Shown here piece after piece: positions 12,012 to 23,974 of a stretch of 64,000 nucleotides of DNA. How positions within the stretch are numbered: position 1 is the stretch's first letter; the number at the start of each line of letters is the position of its first letter. Below the pieces are notes generated by a model. It did not search any database, was not told where the DNA came from, and was given only the letters and a program-made list of their open reading frames with translations. The stretch covers positions 22,217,406 through 22,281,405 of the forward strand of contig NC_092361.1 of assembly GCF_030848805.1 (NCBI RefSeq), written 5' to 3'. Position numbers and translations under genes: made by a program. Source of the DNA: Temnothorax longispinosus (Eukaryota; Arthropoda; Insecta; Hymenoptera; Formicidae).

Positions 12012-12698
12012 CACTATTCTACAAAATTAAACTCATTTTTTGCTTCAAAAACGAAATCAGCTAATCTTTATTAATTTGGGTTGCTAAATTTGAATATGTT
12101 AGTAAAACATTTTAACTAGCTCTAGTTTTTATGATATAGAAGATTGGAACACTCAAAAACCGCTTTTTTGGTCGATTTTATAACTTTTTGTCGAAACATG
12201 ACAAATAATTTAGAAACGTCTCAAGAGAGAAAGTATTTATATTTCCTACTTTATCAAGAAAAAAATTCAAATTTTGGCAAATATAATATTTGCTTTCTTG
12301 GGATGGTTTTTAATTTTATTTGCAATAAGTATGAGATTATACGACCGTGTAAGATATACAATCAAACAAGAGGAAAACACCGTAATCGGTCAGGACTGGA
12401 TTTTGCTTGTCCGAATAATATATATTAATTTCTGAGTGACTTATTTACGTACAATTTTTTTGCCGTGGCAGACCACGCGCCGTTACTTCCGGACATAACG
12501 CAGTCTCAACCAAAGCCAGAACGATACAATCACACAATTAAATTGATATCAATTTAAATACGAATCTAATATCAAAATTGCAATCGACCCGTTAGGAAAT
12601 TGCAGTGGATATAGATACGCTGACAAATGTACACAAACCCTTGCAAATAAAGTTAAAAATTACCCCAGAAATGCAAATATTATATTTGCAAAAATTTG
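12012..12698. mobile_element. Long inverted-repeat DNA element, unit 2 fragment
   Basis: It starts CACTATTCTAC after ACGCAAATAA, the same left end as at 18118 and 24151. It is cut off at the unit 2/3 junction, so the outer right inverted repeat seen in unit 4 is missing. An inner inverted-repeat pair around TTGCAAATATAATATTTGC (near 12280) and its complement (near 12675) is present. The CACTA/CACTG ends resemble the CMC (CACTA) group, but no transposase is seen and the target duplication is unclear. Confidence 0.55.
12380..12555. mobile_element. Nested inverted-repeat element with inverted core, unit 2
   Basis: The left arm CGTAATCGGTCAGGACTGG matches 19135-19219. The following core is the reverse complement of the core at 19255-19346. 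The right arm is missing here. Confidence 0.6.
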
Positions 12699-13353
12699 AA
12701 TGCCATCTATATCCTAAACAGGTGGGATATACAAAATATCAAGCTAAACAAAGAATACAAGTGCTATGCATTTATATTTTGTTGTATTCTATCATTTACT
12801 ATCCCTTTACACTTATGTATCATGAAATAACCATTAAACCTCTTACACTCTTTACAGTAATCATTTTACGTAGGTCGTAATATATGATCGCGCTACTTAC
12901 TACGGTGGAAAATCGATTCAACTAACGATGGTTTCATTAATATTAACAGTAAAGAACTGAAATTACAACACAATACTAATATGCATAAAGGCACATAACA
13001 GAATATTTGCGAGCAAATACTTAGGTTATATAAGGTTATATAAACTAGAACAACGATGTAATTTTTGTTAAGTGTTTTATTTGTTTCAAATTATATAAAG
13101 TAGATTAATCTTAAGTAGTAACTTTATTATCAATTATTAACTTTTAATTATTAACTCTTAATAATTAATAAAATAATTCAAACTTTAATATTAGCAGTAT
13201 AAACTTTATATCTTATATGTAAGTGAGTTGCAAAAATTGATTTTCTTCTTTGTCTAAAATATTTCATTATTCTAGATAAACAAATAGCAAATTATTAGAG
13301 AAATGTATTTACTCAAGAAAGTTTATTATAAAAAAGAATAAAATTCTTGTTAA

Positions 13354-13899
13354 GGTAGTTCGATGATGAAACAACTTTTGCCAAAAATGATAGGTTGCAT
13401 TTTTTATATCGAAAAAAGGAACTTTCTTGAATCGATTAAGCCCAGAAAAAAGATAATTCACCGTCCCGTTCTCAAGATATTTAATTTTAAAATTAGGTGA
13501 TTTTAATGATTTTAACATTGGTCTAATAGGGAAAGAGGTTATTTTCCTATGAATAACACGAGTTTGCGAAAAATCTTTTGCCAAAAATGTCCGAACAATA
13601 TATATCGATGGAAAGAGGACACTGTGAGGAAGCCTATAGTTGAAGGTGAACACGATCCACTGTACAGTTTTTTTTAAATTAATAATTAAAGTTGAAAACT
13701 ATAGTCAAGCGACGCGTTAAAACACACTTAATAATCTATTTCAGGCAAAATATTATTCTACAACGTAAAAATTATTTACTAATGGTCTTTTTACGTCGTT
13801 ACGAAGCTTTGCGATGCGTTATTCTATTTTTTTTATAATCATTAAAATAAAAAAATTATAAACATTGTTTCAACTTCAGCCCTTCATCATCAAACTACC
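13354..13899. mobile_element. TTAA-flanked short DNA transposon after CYP4 copy 3
   Basis: A 546-bp element flanked by TTAA at 13350-13353 and 13900-13903, with terminal inverted repeats GGTAGTTYGATGATGAA (one mismatch over 17 bp). Units 1 and 2 have uninterrupted CTAAAGTACAT here. TTAA target choice is typical of the piggyBac group, although the GGTAG ends are not the usual CCC. An open frame inside shows no recognisable domain. It sits between the stop codon (13938) and the AATAAA at 13322, so it probably lies in the 3' UTR. Confidence 0.8.
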
Positions 13900-13937
13900 T
13901 TAAAGTACATCCATCGATATATTTATATTTGATTAGA

Positions 13938-16900
13938 TTATGCTGGTTCACGCGGCTCGACTTTGATCTTGAATCCATCATGTCTTTTCAGAATGATATC
14001 ACCTCGCAGGTGGAAATCTTTGTCCGGCGTATCAGAAATCATACGGTAATTTCTCAGTATCGTCGATAACAAAACCTTCAGTTTTAACAAAGCATATTTC
14101 CGCCCTATGCAGGATCTTTGAAAAATAGGTATTGTCAACAAATGTAACAATATACGCGAGAAATTTGGCAGATATCGACGTTTCAAGAACAAACATTTCA
14201 TTAAACTTAAATGTAATTTTTTAAATACATATATAGATATCTCATAATTTAGCAAAAATTTTTAGAGATAGTAGAAAACAGTTGTTACTAAAAAGTTTTA
14301 CTAATTATTAAATACCTTGGCCCAGCGCTGAAAGGAATGTAAGCATAAGAATGTCTTTGCTGCGTTCTTTCCGGTAAAAAGTTATCTGGATTGAAAACTG
14401 TTGGATTTGGATAATATTTCTCCAACCGATGCGTTATGAACTGTACGATCAGTACTGTGGTAGACTTTGGAAGAATATAATCACCTGTAACTTTAATATA
14501 TAACATATTAAATGTATTTTATTTAATTTATAAACACAAATTTTTTAAGTAAAAAATACTTACTATAAATACTTACTATAACCCGATTAACATTACTGTT
14601 ATAGTAATGCATTTAATTAGATAACTTACCTATTTTTACATCCTCGTTTAGATGTCTGGCAATTAAAGGTACCGGTGGGAAAAGTCTCAAAGTTTCCATA
14701 ATAACTCTCTCGAGATATTTCATCTTTAAAGTATCTTGGAAAGTGCATTGTCTGTTGCTATCACCAAAAATCGTGTCCAATTCTTCATGTACGCGAGCCT
14801 GCACGATGAGAATAATTGAATTAAAAAGAAAAAGAAAAAAACGATTAAATTATTACAATTGTTATATCGAAATCAAGCAATAAATCGAATTTCCTCAGGA
14901 ACGATAGAGATTAAAGATCATAAATATGCAATATATTGTTAAATTACTACTTTAGATTTAATTTCTAATCTTAATCGGGAAAAAAATTTAATAAAAATAA
15001 TTTCAGAAAAAAATTATTTTAAGAATTGTTTAATAATAATAATAATATTTATGCGTAAATATGTATATATAATGCTTTATATTGCTTTAACTAATTAAGT
15101 TTTTCTAGCTATTCCGCTATGTTATTAATTATGTAATTATTGTAATCAATAATCGAAAATAGTAATAATGAATATACCTGAACATCTGGATGATTTCCTA
15201 AGACACAAAGTGCAAAACTCGAGCCAGCCGCCGTGGTATCATGACCCTGTAATAAATCAATACATTTCTTTTTGATGTATAAAATAATAACGTGATTTAT
15301 TATAGCAATGCAGTTTGCAATGCATAAGATATTTTGTAGAAGAAAAAGTTAAAAAAAGTTTAACCCGTTTGAGTCGATACATCAAAAAGAACGCAAATGG
15401 AAACTGTTGTGGGGTCCATTGGACCCATGTGACCTCTACGTTACTTTTAGGAGGTGTGACTTCAACGGGTTTGTCATACTTCAAACATGATGGTGTTTAC
15501 TTCCTCCCAGATCTCCTCGTCAGTCATTTGCCCATTCTTCTTCAATTCGAACATCATTTCTAAAAAAGCATGTCGCTTTTTCTCACCTACGTCGTTCTCA
15601 TCGAGGTTATCTCTTACGTAATGCATATAATTAGCGGCTTTGTTTTTAGCATGTTCCGTATTTTCGGTCGGATTTGATTTTTCCATTGGTTTAACGTTCT
15701 GCACTTCCTTTACTTGTTGATCTTTTACAAGTTTTTCTTCGAAGTCCTTTGCTTTCTCTTTGATCACATGTTCTGTCAAAGTATGAACAATACGGAGCAG
15801 TTTTTCCTGGACCTTGGCAAGCTTCGAATATTTGAAAAGCATGTCGTATCGTAACAATATATTATAATGTCTTCGGTGTATGATATCGCTCAGTCTACAA
15901 TATTCAAATTATAGTGAGTGCGTTTTCTATGTGATAAGCAAATAATAAAAAAATAACGCTACGTGTAATTTCGAGAAAAAAACAATGTGTACTTCATCAC
16001 GGCCATAGCATATTCATATCCGGTTTTCTGCCTTTTTTCTTTTTTAACTCCCATCGCTGTTTCCGTTAAAATATCAACCGTTACGGCTGACAGATAATCG
16101 TGGCAATCGAATTCCTTTCCAACTTTATAGCGAAGCCGGTTCACGAGATCTATGCTGTTTTCATAAAATAAAGGTACAAACGTCTTCAAGATATTCATGT
16201 GAAACGTAGGCGCAATCACTTTTCTGTGTCTGCGCCATTTGTCGCCTTTTGTGATCAGCAAACCGTCTCCAAGCCACGGTTTGAAGAATCTACAATGGAA
16301 AATAAAGAGGATTATTTTAGGTAATATTAGTAAGCAATATCTTATACATATATAATGAATGACAAAATATCCAGAATAAAATTTACACCTCTTGTTTTAC
16401 ATGTTACTATAACAAAGCGCAATATACATTTTAGTGATTTTATTAATTATTAATTCGACATCTCACTTGTATTCCTCGGATTTGTCGATATGCGTCGAAC
16501 TACTCAAGATTATTTCAATATCTCGTGGATCTGATATAAAGGCTACTGTCTTTGTACCGAAATACACGCCTCCTGTACTTCCATACTTTTCATAAAGTTC
16601 AATAGCTTTCTCTACCATTAATTCGGGAGGACATGTCAGAGGTAATAATCCATGTCCTATAATAGGTATGGATGGTGGACCTAAATGAAGAAAAGATTTG
16701 TTGTATGATAATTTAATAAGTGAATAATAATCAATATTGATGAAGATTATTCGCTAAAAACTTATTTGCCGAGTAAAAAATTAAAATTTATTTTTTATTA
16801 TTAATATATACGTATACCTGGTAGTTTTTTTATGAAACGAACTGCTCGAGAGGTTTCGATGTAATAGTACGCTGCAATTAACACTGCAACGAGCGTCAGC

Positions 16901-16953
16901 AGAAAAAAAGTTACGATTGACGTATAAGATGTCGTAATTGGATCCGTGTCCAT
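13938..16953 (-). CDS. CYP4: CYP4-family cytochrome P450, copy 3
   Basis: Eight exons: 16953-16818, 16680-16467, 16289-15993, 15894-15480, 15246-15178, 14798-14630, 14490-14316 and 14115-13938 (550 aa). All P450 motifs are intact: W-R-R-H-R, FEGHDTTAAG, ETLR and heme loop FSAGPRSCIGRKYAL, with Ile after Cys instead of Val. Exon 4 lacks three residues of the acidic DDIDEND stretch in the F-G region. The C-terminus stops at EPREPA because a 53-bp deletion removed SRKEE. MITEs lie in the upstream leader, next to the exon 4 donor, and after the stop. The reading frame is nevertheless undamaged, so selection for function is likely. Confidence 0.92.
15364..15469. mobile_element. Short TIR element beside the exon 4 donor of CYP4 copy 3
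   Basis: 106 bp bounded by CCCGTTTGAGTC and GACTTCAACGGG, with TTAA on the left (15360-15363) but TTTG on the right. It contains an inner palindrome GGGTCCATTGGACCC. It replaces about 70 bp of intron present in the other copies and begins only about 10 bp inside the intron, so the splice donor GTATGACAAA survives. Confidence 0.65.
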
Positions 16954-17110
16954 TGTGATTTAAGGAAAAGTACTGTCTCGTGATAGTGACGTGGCGACTA
17001 GTGCCGATATTGAAAAAAATACAAGATTTAAAAAGAATTATAGTACTATAACAGTGCTTTAATAGAAATATTTTATTCGTTATTGACGACTAAAGAAGCC
17101 ATGTTATTAA

Positions 17111-17941
17111 CCCTTAAAAAAACGACGCCTAAAAAATACTTTAAAGTGTTCTAAAAAAATCTGAAAAAATTCATGTTACCTTATTAACTATCCTACTTTA
17201 AGGATCAATCGCTATATTGCCGATTTGTTCATTTGTTTAAACAATATATTTATATAAACAAATAAAAACGTGAAGAATGGACCATTTTTTTCAAAAAATC
17301 GTAACTTTGGCAAAAATTAATATATTTAAAAAAAAATTAAAGTTTAAGAATAGTACTTTAAAGAAAAAAATATTAGAAGTATGTATAAATTAATGGGATG
17401 CTTAAGTTTTGAGCATCAAAATCACGTTTTTTGAAAGTACGTAAATAGGTACAAATTACAGTAAAATACACATTTTATTCATTTTTAGTCAATTTTATTC
17501 ATGAAAATGTAATCAATCACAATTATTTATTACAAAATTATAAAAAAGTACAAAAATATGAAAAAATTATATCGAGGCTAAATTATTGTGTACAGTCAAA
17601 ACATATTATTTATCGATAACTAAGATTAATCTATCAATTCCCAATGAAAGAACATGAATTTTTAGTAAAAAAAAACATCCAAATTAAAATAAACATTTTA
17701 CTCACCTGCTATTTTTAATCAACGTAACGTGTAATGTCGGGTCACTCGTGCACTTTCAAAATTTCGTCTGGCTCTCACAACGGCTATTTACGCACTAGAC
17801 CGTCGGCGCTTGGGGAGTTAGTAGCTTAGTAGTATACAATTTTTTTTAGTATAGTTTGGTCCCGCCCCCTTCCTCCCTTCGAGCTACAGGGGACAGTCAC
17901 TTTCGCCAGGGCACGAGTGACCCGACGTTACACACGAAGGG
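17111..17941. mobile_element. piggyBac-like MITE in the leader of CYP4 copy 3 (long form)
   Basis: 831 bp flanked by TTAA (17107-17110 and 17942-17945), starting CCCTT and ending CGACGTTACACACGAAGGG. The left terminal repeat is eroded; the right is identical to that of the short form at 23709-23974. The corresponding empty site with one TTAA is in unit 2 at about 11831-11841. It lies between the TATA box (18000) and the ATG (16953). Confidence 0.85.
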
Positions 17942-17999
17942 TTAATCACTTGTCAACGGTAAATGCGTCTCTAACTCGCTCGCAGTCCTGACCGATATA

Positions 18000-18006
18000 T
18001 TTTATA
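18000..18006 (-). promoter_or_regulatory. Putative TATA box of CYP4 copy 3
   Basis: TATAAAA on the minus strand. It is about 1050 bp from the ATG because of the intervening 831-bp MITE. Confidence 0.5.
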
Positions 18007-18117
18007 AGCTGGTAGTTTAGACAAATTTACGTATATGTTACTTTTTAATTATACAATGACCTCGCAATCTTATTGCTTGCTCATTTTCATGTCTACCTAT
18101 ATTCATTACGCAAATAA

Positions 18118-19669
18118 CACTATTCTACAAAATTAAACTCATTTTCTGCTTCAAAAATAAAATCAGCTAATCTTTATTAGAGGAGCGCAAGATGGCAAGG
18201 ACAATTACTAAGACGAGTTTATCACAAGCAACGTTCCAAAAAATAAAGCACAAAATATACTTACAAAAATTATTTACAATGAATGTACAGTCTCTGAATT
18301 TCAAGTTCTCGGATAGATACCGTAAAGCGGGCGCGCGCACAAAAAGTTTTTACGCAAGAATTCGACTGATAGAGCGATCGAATTAGCGGTTGAAAGCGGA
18401 ATCAGCGATTGAAATACGTGTGAGAATCCTGAGTTATTCGTCTCTCGCAACGAAACGTCCTTGTTGCGGGAAGGAAGGCCTTTGCTTCGTTAATTGCCTA
18501 TGTTAATTCATGGTCGTTACTTGGCGAAACCTGTTTGTGACATGGGTGTGGTTGTTTTTGTCCTATAGAACCGCGGTTATCTCATAAAATTGCCGTTTAT
18601 TTGGTCAAGAGAAAGTTAGACGAACTTTCCAGAACGACTCATTTGACGAAAGACCCTTGTCATAACAATCGTAGATGATTAACGCGAAATCATGATACAT
18701 GTAATGCTCGAAGTCAATCACGGTCTCAAACAATTAGTAAAAAATTTTAATTAGCTCTAGTTTCGATGATATATGTAGGAGATTGGAACACCCAAAAACC
18801 ACTTTTTGGTCGATTATAATTTTTTATCGAAACATGACAAATAATTTAGAATTTATTAAGAAAAAATTCAAATTTTTGCAAATATAATATTTGCTTTCTT
18901 GGGATAGTTTTTAATTTTATTTGCAGGCGTTTATGTATACTTGTCTGCCTGTCTACATCCAGCGCAATTTCCTAACGGATCATATTAGTCATTCATTAAT
19001 GAGATATTTTGGCAATATTGAAAAAATTAATTTTATCCTTGGTACAACTCTGAACTTTTTCGAACTATATCCCTAAATAATAAGTATGAGATTATACGAC
19101 CGTGTAAGATATACAATCAAACAAGAGGAAAACACCGTAATCGGTCAGGACTGGATCTTGCTTGTCCGAATAATATATATTAATTTTTGAGTGACTTATT
19201 TACGTACAATTCTTTTGCCAAATTTCTTGTGATGTATAATGTTTTAATATGATTAAATTGATATCAATGTAATCGTGTGATTGTATCCGTTCTGGCTTTG
19301 GTTGAGACTGCGTTATGTCCGGAAGTAACGGCGCGTGGTCTGCCAGGGCAAAAGAATTGTACGTAAAAAAGTCACTCAAGAATTAATATATATTATTCGG
19401 ACAAGCAAGATCCAGTCCTGACCGATTACGGCGTATACCCCTAAAAATGAACCTCGTTATGGTCAAAAATAGTAACCAATCAAGTGTTTGAATGAGATGT
19501 CTATAGAAGAAGTTTTTGAGGTCTTTAAATACGAATCTAATATCAAAATTGCAATCGACCCGTTAAGAAATTGCAGTGGATATAGATACGCTGACAAATG
19601 TACACAAACCCTTGCAAATAAAGTTAAAAATTACCCCAGAAATGCAAATATTATATTTGCAAAAATTTG
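18118..19669. mobile_element. Long inverted-repeat DNA element, unit 3 fragment
   Basis: The left end is CACTATTCTAC and the right side is cut at the unit 3/4 junction. Relative to unit 2 it carries about 555 extra bp (about 18181-18735), also present in unit 4, which hold AGATGGCAAGGACAATTAC and no recognised gene. It also carries the nested element at 19077-19431. Inner inverted arms lie near 18876-18985 and 19553-19668. Confidence 0.6.
19077..19431. mobile_element. Nested MITE with 85-bp inverted arms
   Basis: Arms at 19135-19219 and 19346-19431 (CCGTAATCGGTCAGGACTGG and complement) differ at only a few positions. Unit 4 has no insertion at this point (near 25501), and the CCCTAAA-type sequence appears on both sides, suggesting a target duplication. 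Confidence 0.75.
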
Positions 19670-20343
19670 AATGCCATCTATATCCTAAACAGGTGGGATA
19701 TACAAAATATCAAGCTAAACAAAGAATACAAGAGCTATGCATTTATATTTTGTTGTATTCTATCATTTACTATCCCTTTACACTTATGTATCATGAAATA
19801 ACCATTAAACCTCTTACACTCTTTACAGTAATCATTTTACGTAGGTCGTAATATATGATCGCGCTACTTACTACGGTGGAAAATCGATTCAACTAACGAT
19901 GGTTTCATTAATATTAACAGTAAAAAACTGAAATTACAACACAATACTAATATGCATAAAGGCACATAACAGAATATTTGCGAGCAAATACTTAGGTTAT
20001 ATAAGGTTATATAAACTAGAACAACGATGTAATTTTTGTTAAGTGTTTTATTTGTTTCAAATTATATAAAGTAGATTAATCTTAAGTAGTAACTTTATTT
20101 TATCAATTATTAACTTTTAATTATTAACTCTTAATAATTAATAAAATAATTCAAACTTTAATATTAGCAATATAAACTATATCTTATATGTAAGTGAGTT
20201 ACAAAAATTGATTTTCTTCTTTGTCTAAAATATTTCATTATTCTAGATAAACAAATAGCAAATTATTAGAGAAATGTATTTACTCAAGAAAGTTTATTAA
20301 ATAAAAAGAATAAAATTTTTGTTTATATTTATATTTGATTAGA

Positions 20344-23300
20344 TTATGCTGGTTCACGCGGCTCGACTTTGATCTTGAATCCATCATGTCTTTTCAGAAT
20401 GATATCACCTCGCAGGTGGAAATCTTTGTCCGGCGTATCAGAAATAATACGGTAATTTCTCAGTATCGTCGATAACAAAACCTTCAGTTTCAACACAGCA
20501 TATTTCCGCCCCACGCATGACCTTTGAAAAGTGTTATTGTCAACAAATATATTGTAACAATATTCGCGAGAAATTTTGTAGATATCGATGTTTTAAGAAC
20601 AAATATTTATTTTATTAAACTTAAACGTAATTTTTTAAATATAACTCTTATAGTTTAGAAAAATCCTTAGAGATAATAGAAAATAATTGCTACTAAAAAA
20701 TATTATTAATTATTAAATACCTTGGCCCAGCACTGAAAGGAATGTAAGCATAATAATGTCTTTGCTGCATTATTTCCGGTAAAAAGTTATCTGGATTGAA
20801 AACTGTTGGATTTGGATAATATTTCTCCAACCGATGCGTTATGAACTGTACGATCAGTACTGTGGTAGACTTTGGAAGAATATAATCACCTGTAACTTTA
20901 ATATATAACATATTAAATGTATTTTATTTAATTTATAAACACACATTTTTTAAGTAAATACTTACTATAACCCGATTAACATTACTGTTATAGTAATGCA
21001 TTTAATTAGATGACTTACCTATTTTTACATCCTCGTTTAGATGTCTGGCAATTAAAGGTACCGGTGGGAAAAGTCTCAAAGTTTCCATAATAACTCTCTC
21101 GAGATATTTCATCTTTAAAGTATCTTGGAAAGTGCATTGTCTGTTGCTATCACCAAAAATCGTGTCCAATTCTTCATGTACGCGAGCCTGCACGATGAGA
21201 ATAATTGAATTAAAAAGAAAAGGAAAAAAAAGATTAAATTATTACAATTGTTATATCGAAATCAAGCAATAAATCGACTTTCCTCAGGAACGATATAGAG
21301 ATTGAAGATCGTAAAGATGCAATATAATGTTAAATTACTACTTTAGATTTAATTTCTAATCTTAATCGGGAAAAAAATTTAATAAAAATAAATTTAAAAA
21401 AATTGTTTTAACAATCGTTTAATAATAATAATAATATTTATGCGTAAATATGTATATATAATCCTTTATATTGCTTTAACTAATTAAGTTTTTCTAGCTA
21501 TTCCGGAATTTAATTTCATGGAAGCTATATGAAGGAAAGAGTTATTGTATGGGATGAGAAGACCTTAAACGACTACCTCGAATTTCCCAAAAAATTTATC
21601 CTGGGAACAAAAATAGTATGGCGTTAAGAAGGCCGAAGATCGAAGAGATTTGATCACTTTTTTAGCTACTTTGAAATAACCGCGTTTTTTAATAAAACAG
21701 TATGTAGCAATTTTGCTGCACAAATGCAACCTGCAAAATAACCATGGGGCTATGTTATTAATTATGTAATTATTGTAATCAATCATCGAAAATAGTAATA
21801 ATGAATATACCTGAACATCTGGATGATTTCCTAAGACACAAAGTGCAAAACTCGAGCCAGCCGCCGTGGTATCATGACCCTGTAATAAATCAATGAATTT
21901 CTTTTTGATGTATAAAATAATAACGTGATTTATTATAGCAATGCAGTTTGCGATGCATAAGATATTTTGTAGAAAAAAAAGTTAAAAAAAGTTTAAATTA
22001 TAAAGTTAATGTAGATGTTCCAAAGATTCATGATAAAATTACATTTATTCTCAAAAATAAATTGTCATACTTCAAACATGATGGTGTTTACTTCCTCCCA
22101 GATCTCCTCGTCAGTCATTTGCCCATTCTTCTTCAATTCGAACATCATTTCTAAAAAAGCATGTCGCTTTTTCTCACCTACGTCGTTCTCATCGATATCA
22201 TTGAGGTCATCTCTTACGTTATGCATATTAGCGGCCTTGTTTTTAGCATTTTTTGTATTTTCGGTCGAATTTGATTTTTCCATTGGTTTACCGTTCTGCG
22301 CTTCCTTTACTTGTTGATCTTTTACAAGTTTTTCTTCGAAGTCCTTTGCTTTCTCTTTGATCACATGTTCTGTCAAAGTATGAACAATACGGAGCAGTTT
22401 TTCCTGGACCTTGGCAAGCTTCGAATATTTGAAAAGCATGTCGTATCGTAACAATATATTATAATGTCTTCGGTGTATGATATCGCTCAGTCTACAATAT
22501 TCAAATCATGGTGAGTGCGTTTTCTATGTGATAAGCAAATAATAAAAAAATAACGCTACGTGTAATTTCAAGAAAAAAACAATGTGTACTTCATCACGGC
22601 CATAGCATATTCAAATCCGGTTTTCTGTCTTCTTTCCTTCCTAACTCCCATCGCTGTTTCCGTTAAAATATCAACCGTTACGGCTGACAGATAATCGTGG
22701 CAATCGAATTCCTTTCCAACTTTATCGCGAAGCCGGTTCACGAGATCTATGCTGTTTTCATAAAATAAAGGTACAAACGTCTTCAAGATATTCATGTGAA
22801 ACGTAGGCGCAATCACTTTTCTGTGTCTGCGCCATTTGTCGCCTTTTGTGATCAGCAAACCGTCTCCAAGCCACGGTTTGAAGAATCTACAATGGAAAAT
22901 AAAGAGGATTATTTTAGGTAATATTAGTAAGCAATATCTTATACATATATAATAAATGACAAAATATCCAGAATAAAATTTACACCTCTTGTTTTACATA
23001 TTACTATAACAAAGCGCAATATACATTTTAGTGATTTTATTAATTATTAATTCGACATCTCACTTGTATTCCACGGATTTGTCGATATGCGTCGAACTAC
23101 TCAAGATTATTTCAATATCTTGTGGATCTGATATAAAGGCTACTGCTTTTGTACCGAAATACACACCTCCTGTACTTCCATACTTTTCATAAAGTTCAAT
23201 AGCTTTCTCTACCATTAATTCGGGAGGACATGTCAGAGGTAATAATCCATGTCCTATAATAGGTATGGATGGTGGACCTAAATGAAGAAAAGATTTGTTG

Positions 23301-23550
23301 TAGGATAATTTAATAAGTGAATAATAATCAATATTGATGAAGATTATTCGCTAAAAACATATTTGCCGAGTAAAAAGTTAAAATTTATTTTTTATTATTA
23401 ATATATACGTATACCTGGTAGTTTCTTTATTAGACGAACTGCTCGAGAGGTTTCGATGTAATAGTACACTGCAATTAACACTGCAACGAGCGTCAACAGA
23501 GAAAAAGTTACAATTGACGTATAAGATGTCGTAATTGGATCCGTGTCCAT
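20344..23550 (-). CDS. CYP4: CYP4-family cytochrome P450, copy 4
   Basis: Eight exons: 23550-23415, 23277-23064, 22886-22590, 22491-22071, 21879-21811, 21187-21019, 20895-20721 and 20521-20344 (552 aa). Motifs are intact: W-R-R-H-R, FEGHDTTAAG, ETLR and heme loop FSAGPRSCVGRKYAV. The gene is a mosaic. Exons 1, 2, 6 and the shortened C-terminus match copy 3. The exon 3 stretch RKERRQKTGF matches copy 1. The exon 7 stretch PEIMQQRHYYAY matches copy 2. A 266-bp MITE lies in the upstream leader. The protein is probably functional. Confidence 0.92.
21498..21679 (+). pseudogene. Cytochrome c exon 2 remnant in intron 5 of CYP4 copy 4
   Basis: Matches exon 2 of the intact gene (IPGF.. to FLATLK and stop). 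It has an early frameshift near AAGCTATATGA and a deletion that removes most of the codons after PGTK, including the axial Met region. Exon 1 is absent. Confidence 0.85.
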
Positions 23551-23708
23551 TGTGATTTAAGGAAAAGTACTGTCTCGTGATAGTGACGTAGCGACTAGTG
23601 CCGATATTGAAAAAAAATACAAGATTCAAAAAGAATCATAGTACTATAACAGTGCTTTAATAGAAATATTTTATTCGTTATTGACGACTGAAGAAGCCAT
23701 GTTATTAA

Positions 23709-23974
23709 CCCTTCGTGTGTAACGTCTTTTTCGGCACCTGTAACGTGTAATGTCGAGTCACTCGTGCACTTTCAAAATTTCGTCTGGCTCTCACAATGGC
23801 TATTTACGCACTAGACCGTCGGCGCTTGGGGAATAGCTTATATACTACTAAGCTAGTAGCTTAGTAGTATACAATTTTTTTCAGTATAGTTTGGTCCCGC
23901 CTCCCCTCCCTTCGAGCTACAGGGGACAGTCACTTTCGCCAGGGCACGAGTGACCCGACGTTACACACGAAGGG
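23709..23974. mobile_element. piggyBac-like MITE in the leader of CYP4 copy 4 (short form)
   Basis: 266 bp flanked by TTAA (23705-23708 and 23975-23978), with perfect 18-bp terminal inverted repeats CCCTTCGTGTGTAACGTC. It is at the same locus as the long form at 17111-17941, so the insertion predates the unit 3/4 split and the two have since diverged by large internal change. Confidence 0.9.

Larger units (their letters stand above)
7495..12698. repeat. Duplicated unit 2 of the CYP4 array
   Basis: It opens with AATGCCATCTATATCC-like sequence shared with units 3 and 4, contains CYP4 copy 2 with a cytochrome c pseudogene in intron 5, and ends inside a long inverted-repeat element at the sequence GCAAAAATTTGAATGCC. 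Confidence 0.8.
12699..19669. repeat. Duplicated unit 3 of the CYP4 array
   Basis: Closely similar to unit 4 over gene and upstream block, including a shared MITE in the gene leader and a shared insertion in the long inverted-repeat element. It carries CYP4 copy 3. The nested cytochrome c gene is deleted; only the intron-end context CTAGCTATTCCG near 15105 remains. Confidence 0.8.

Noticed and set aside
13309..13653. 114-codon frame inside the TTAA element near CYP4 copy 3
   Set aside because: No transposase motif, and it runs past the element end; likely chance.
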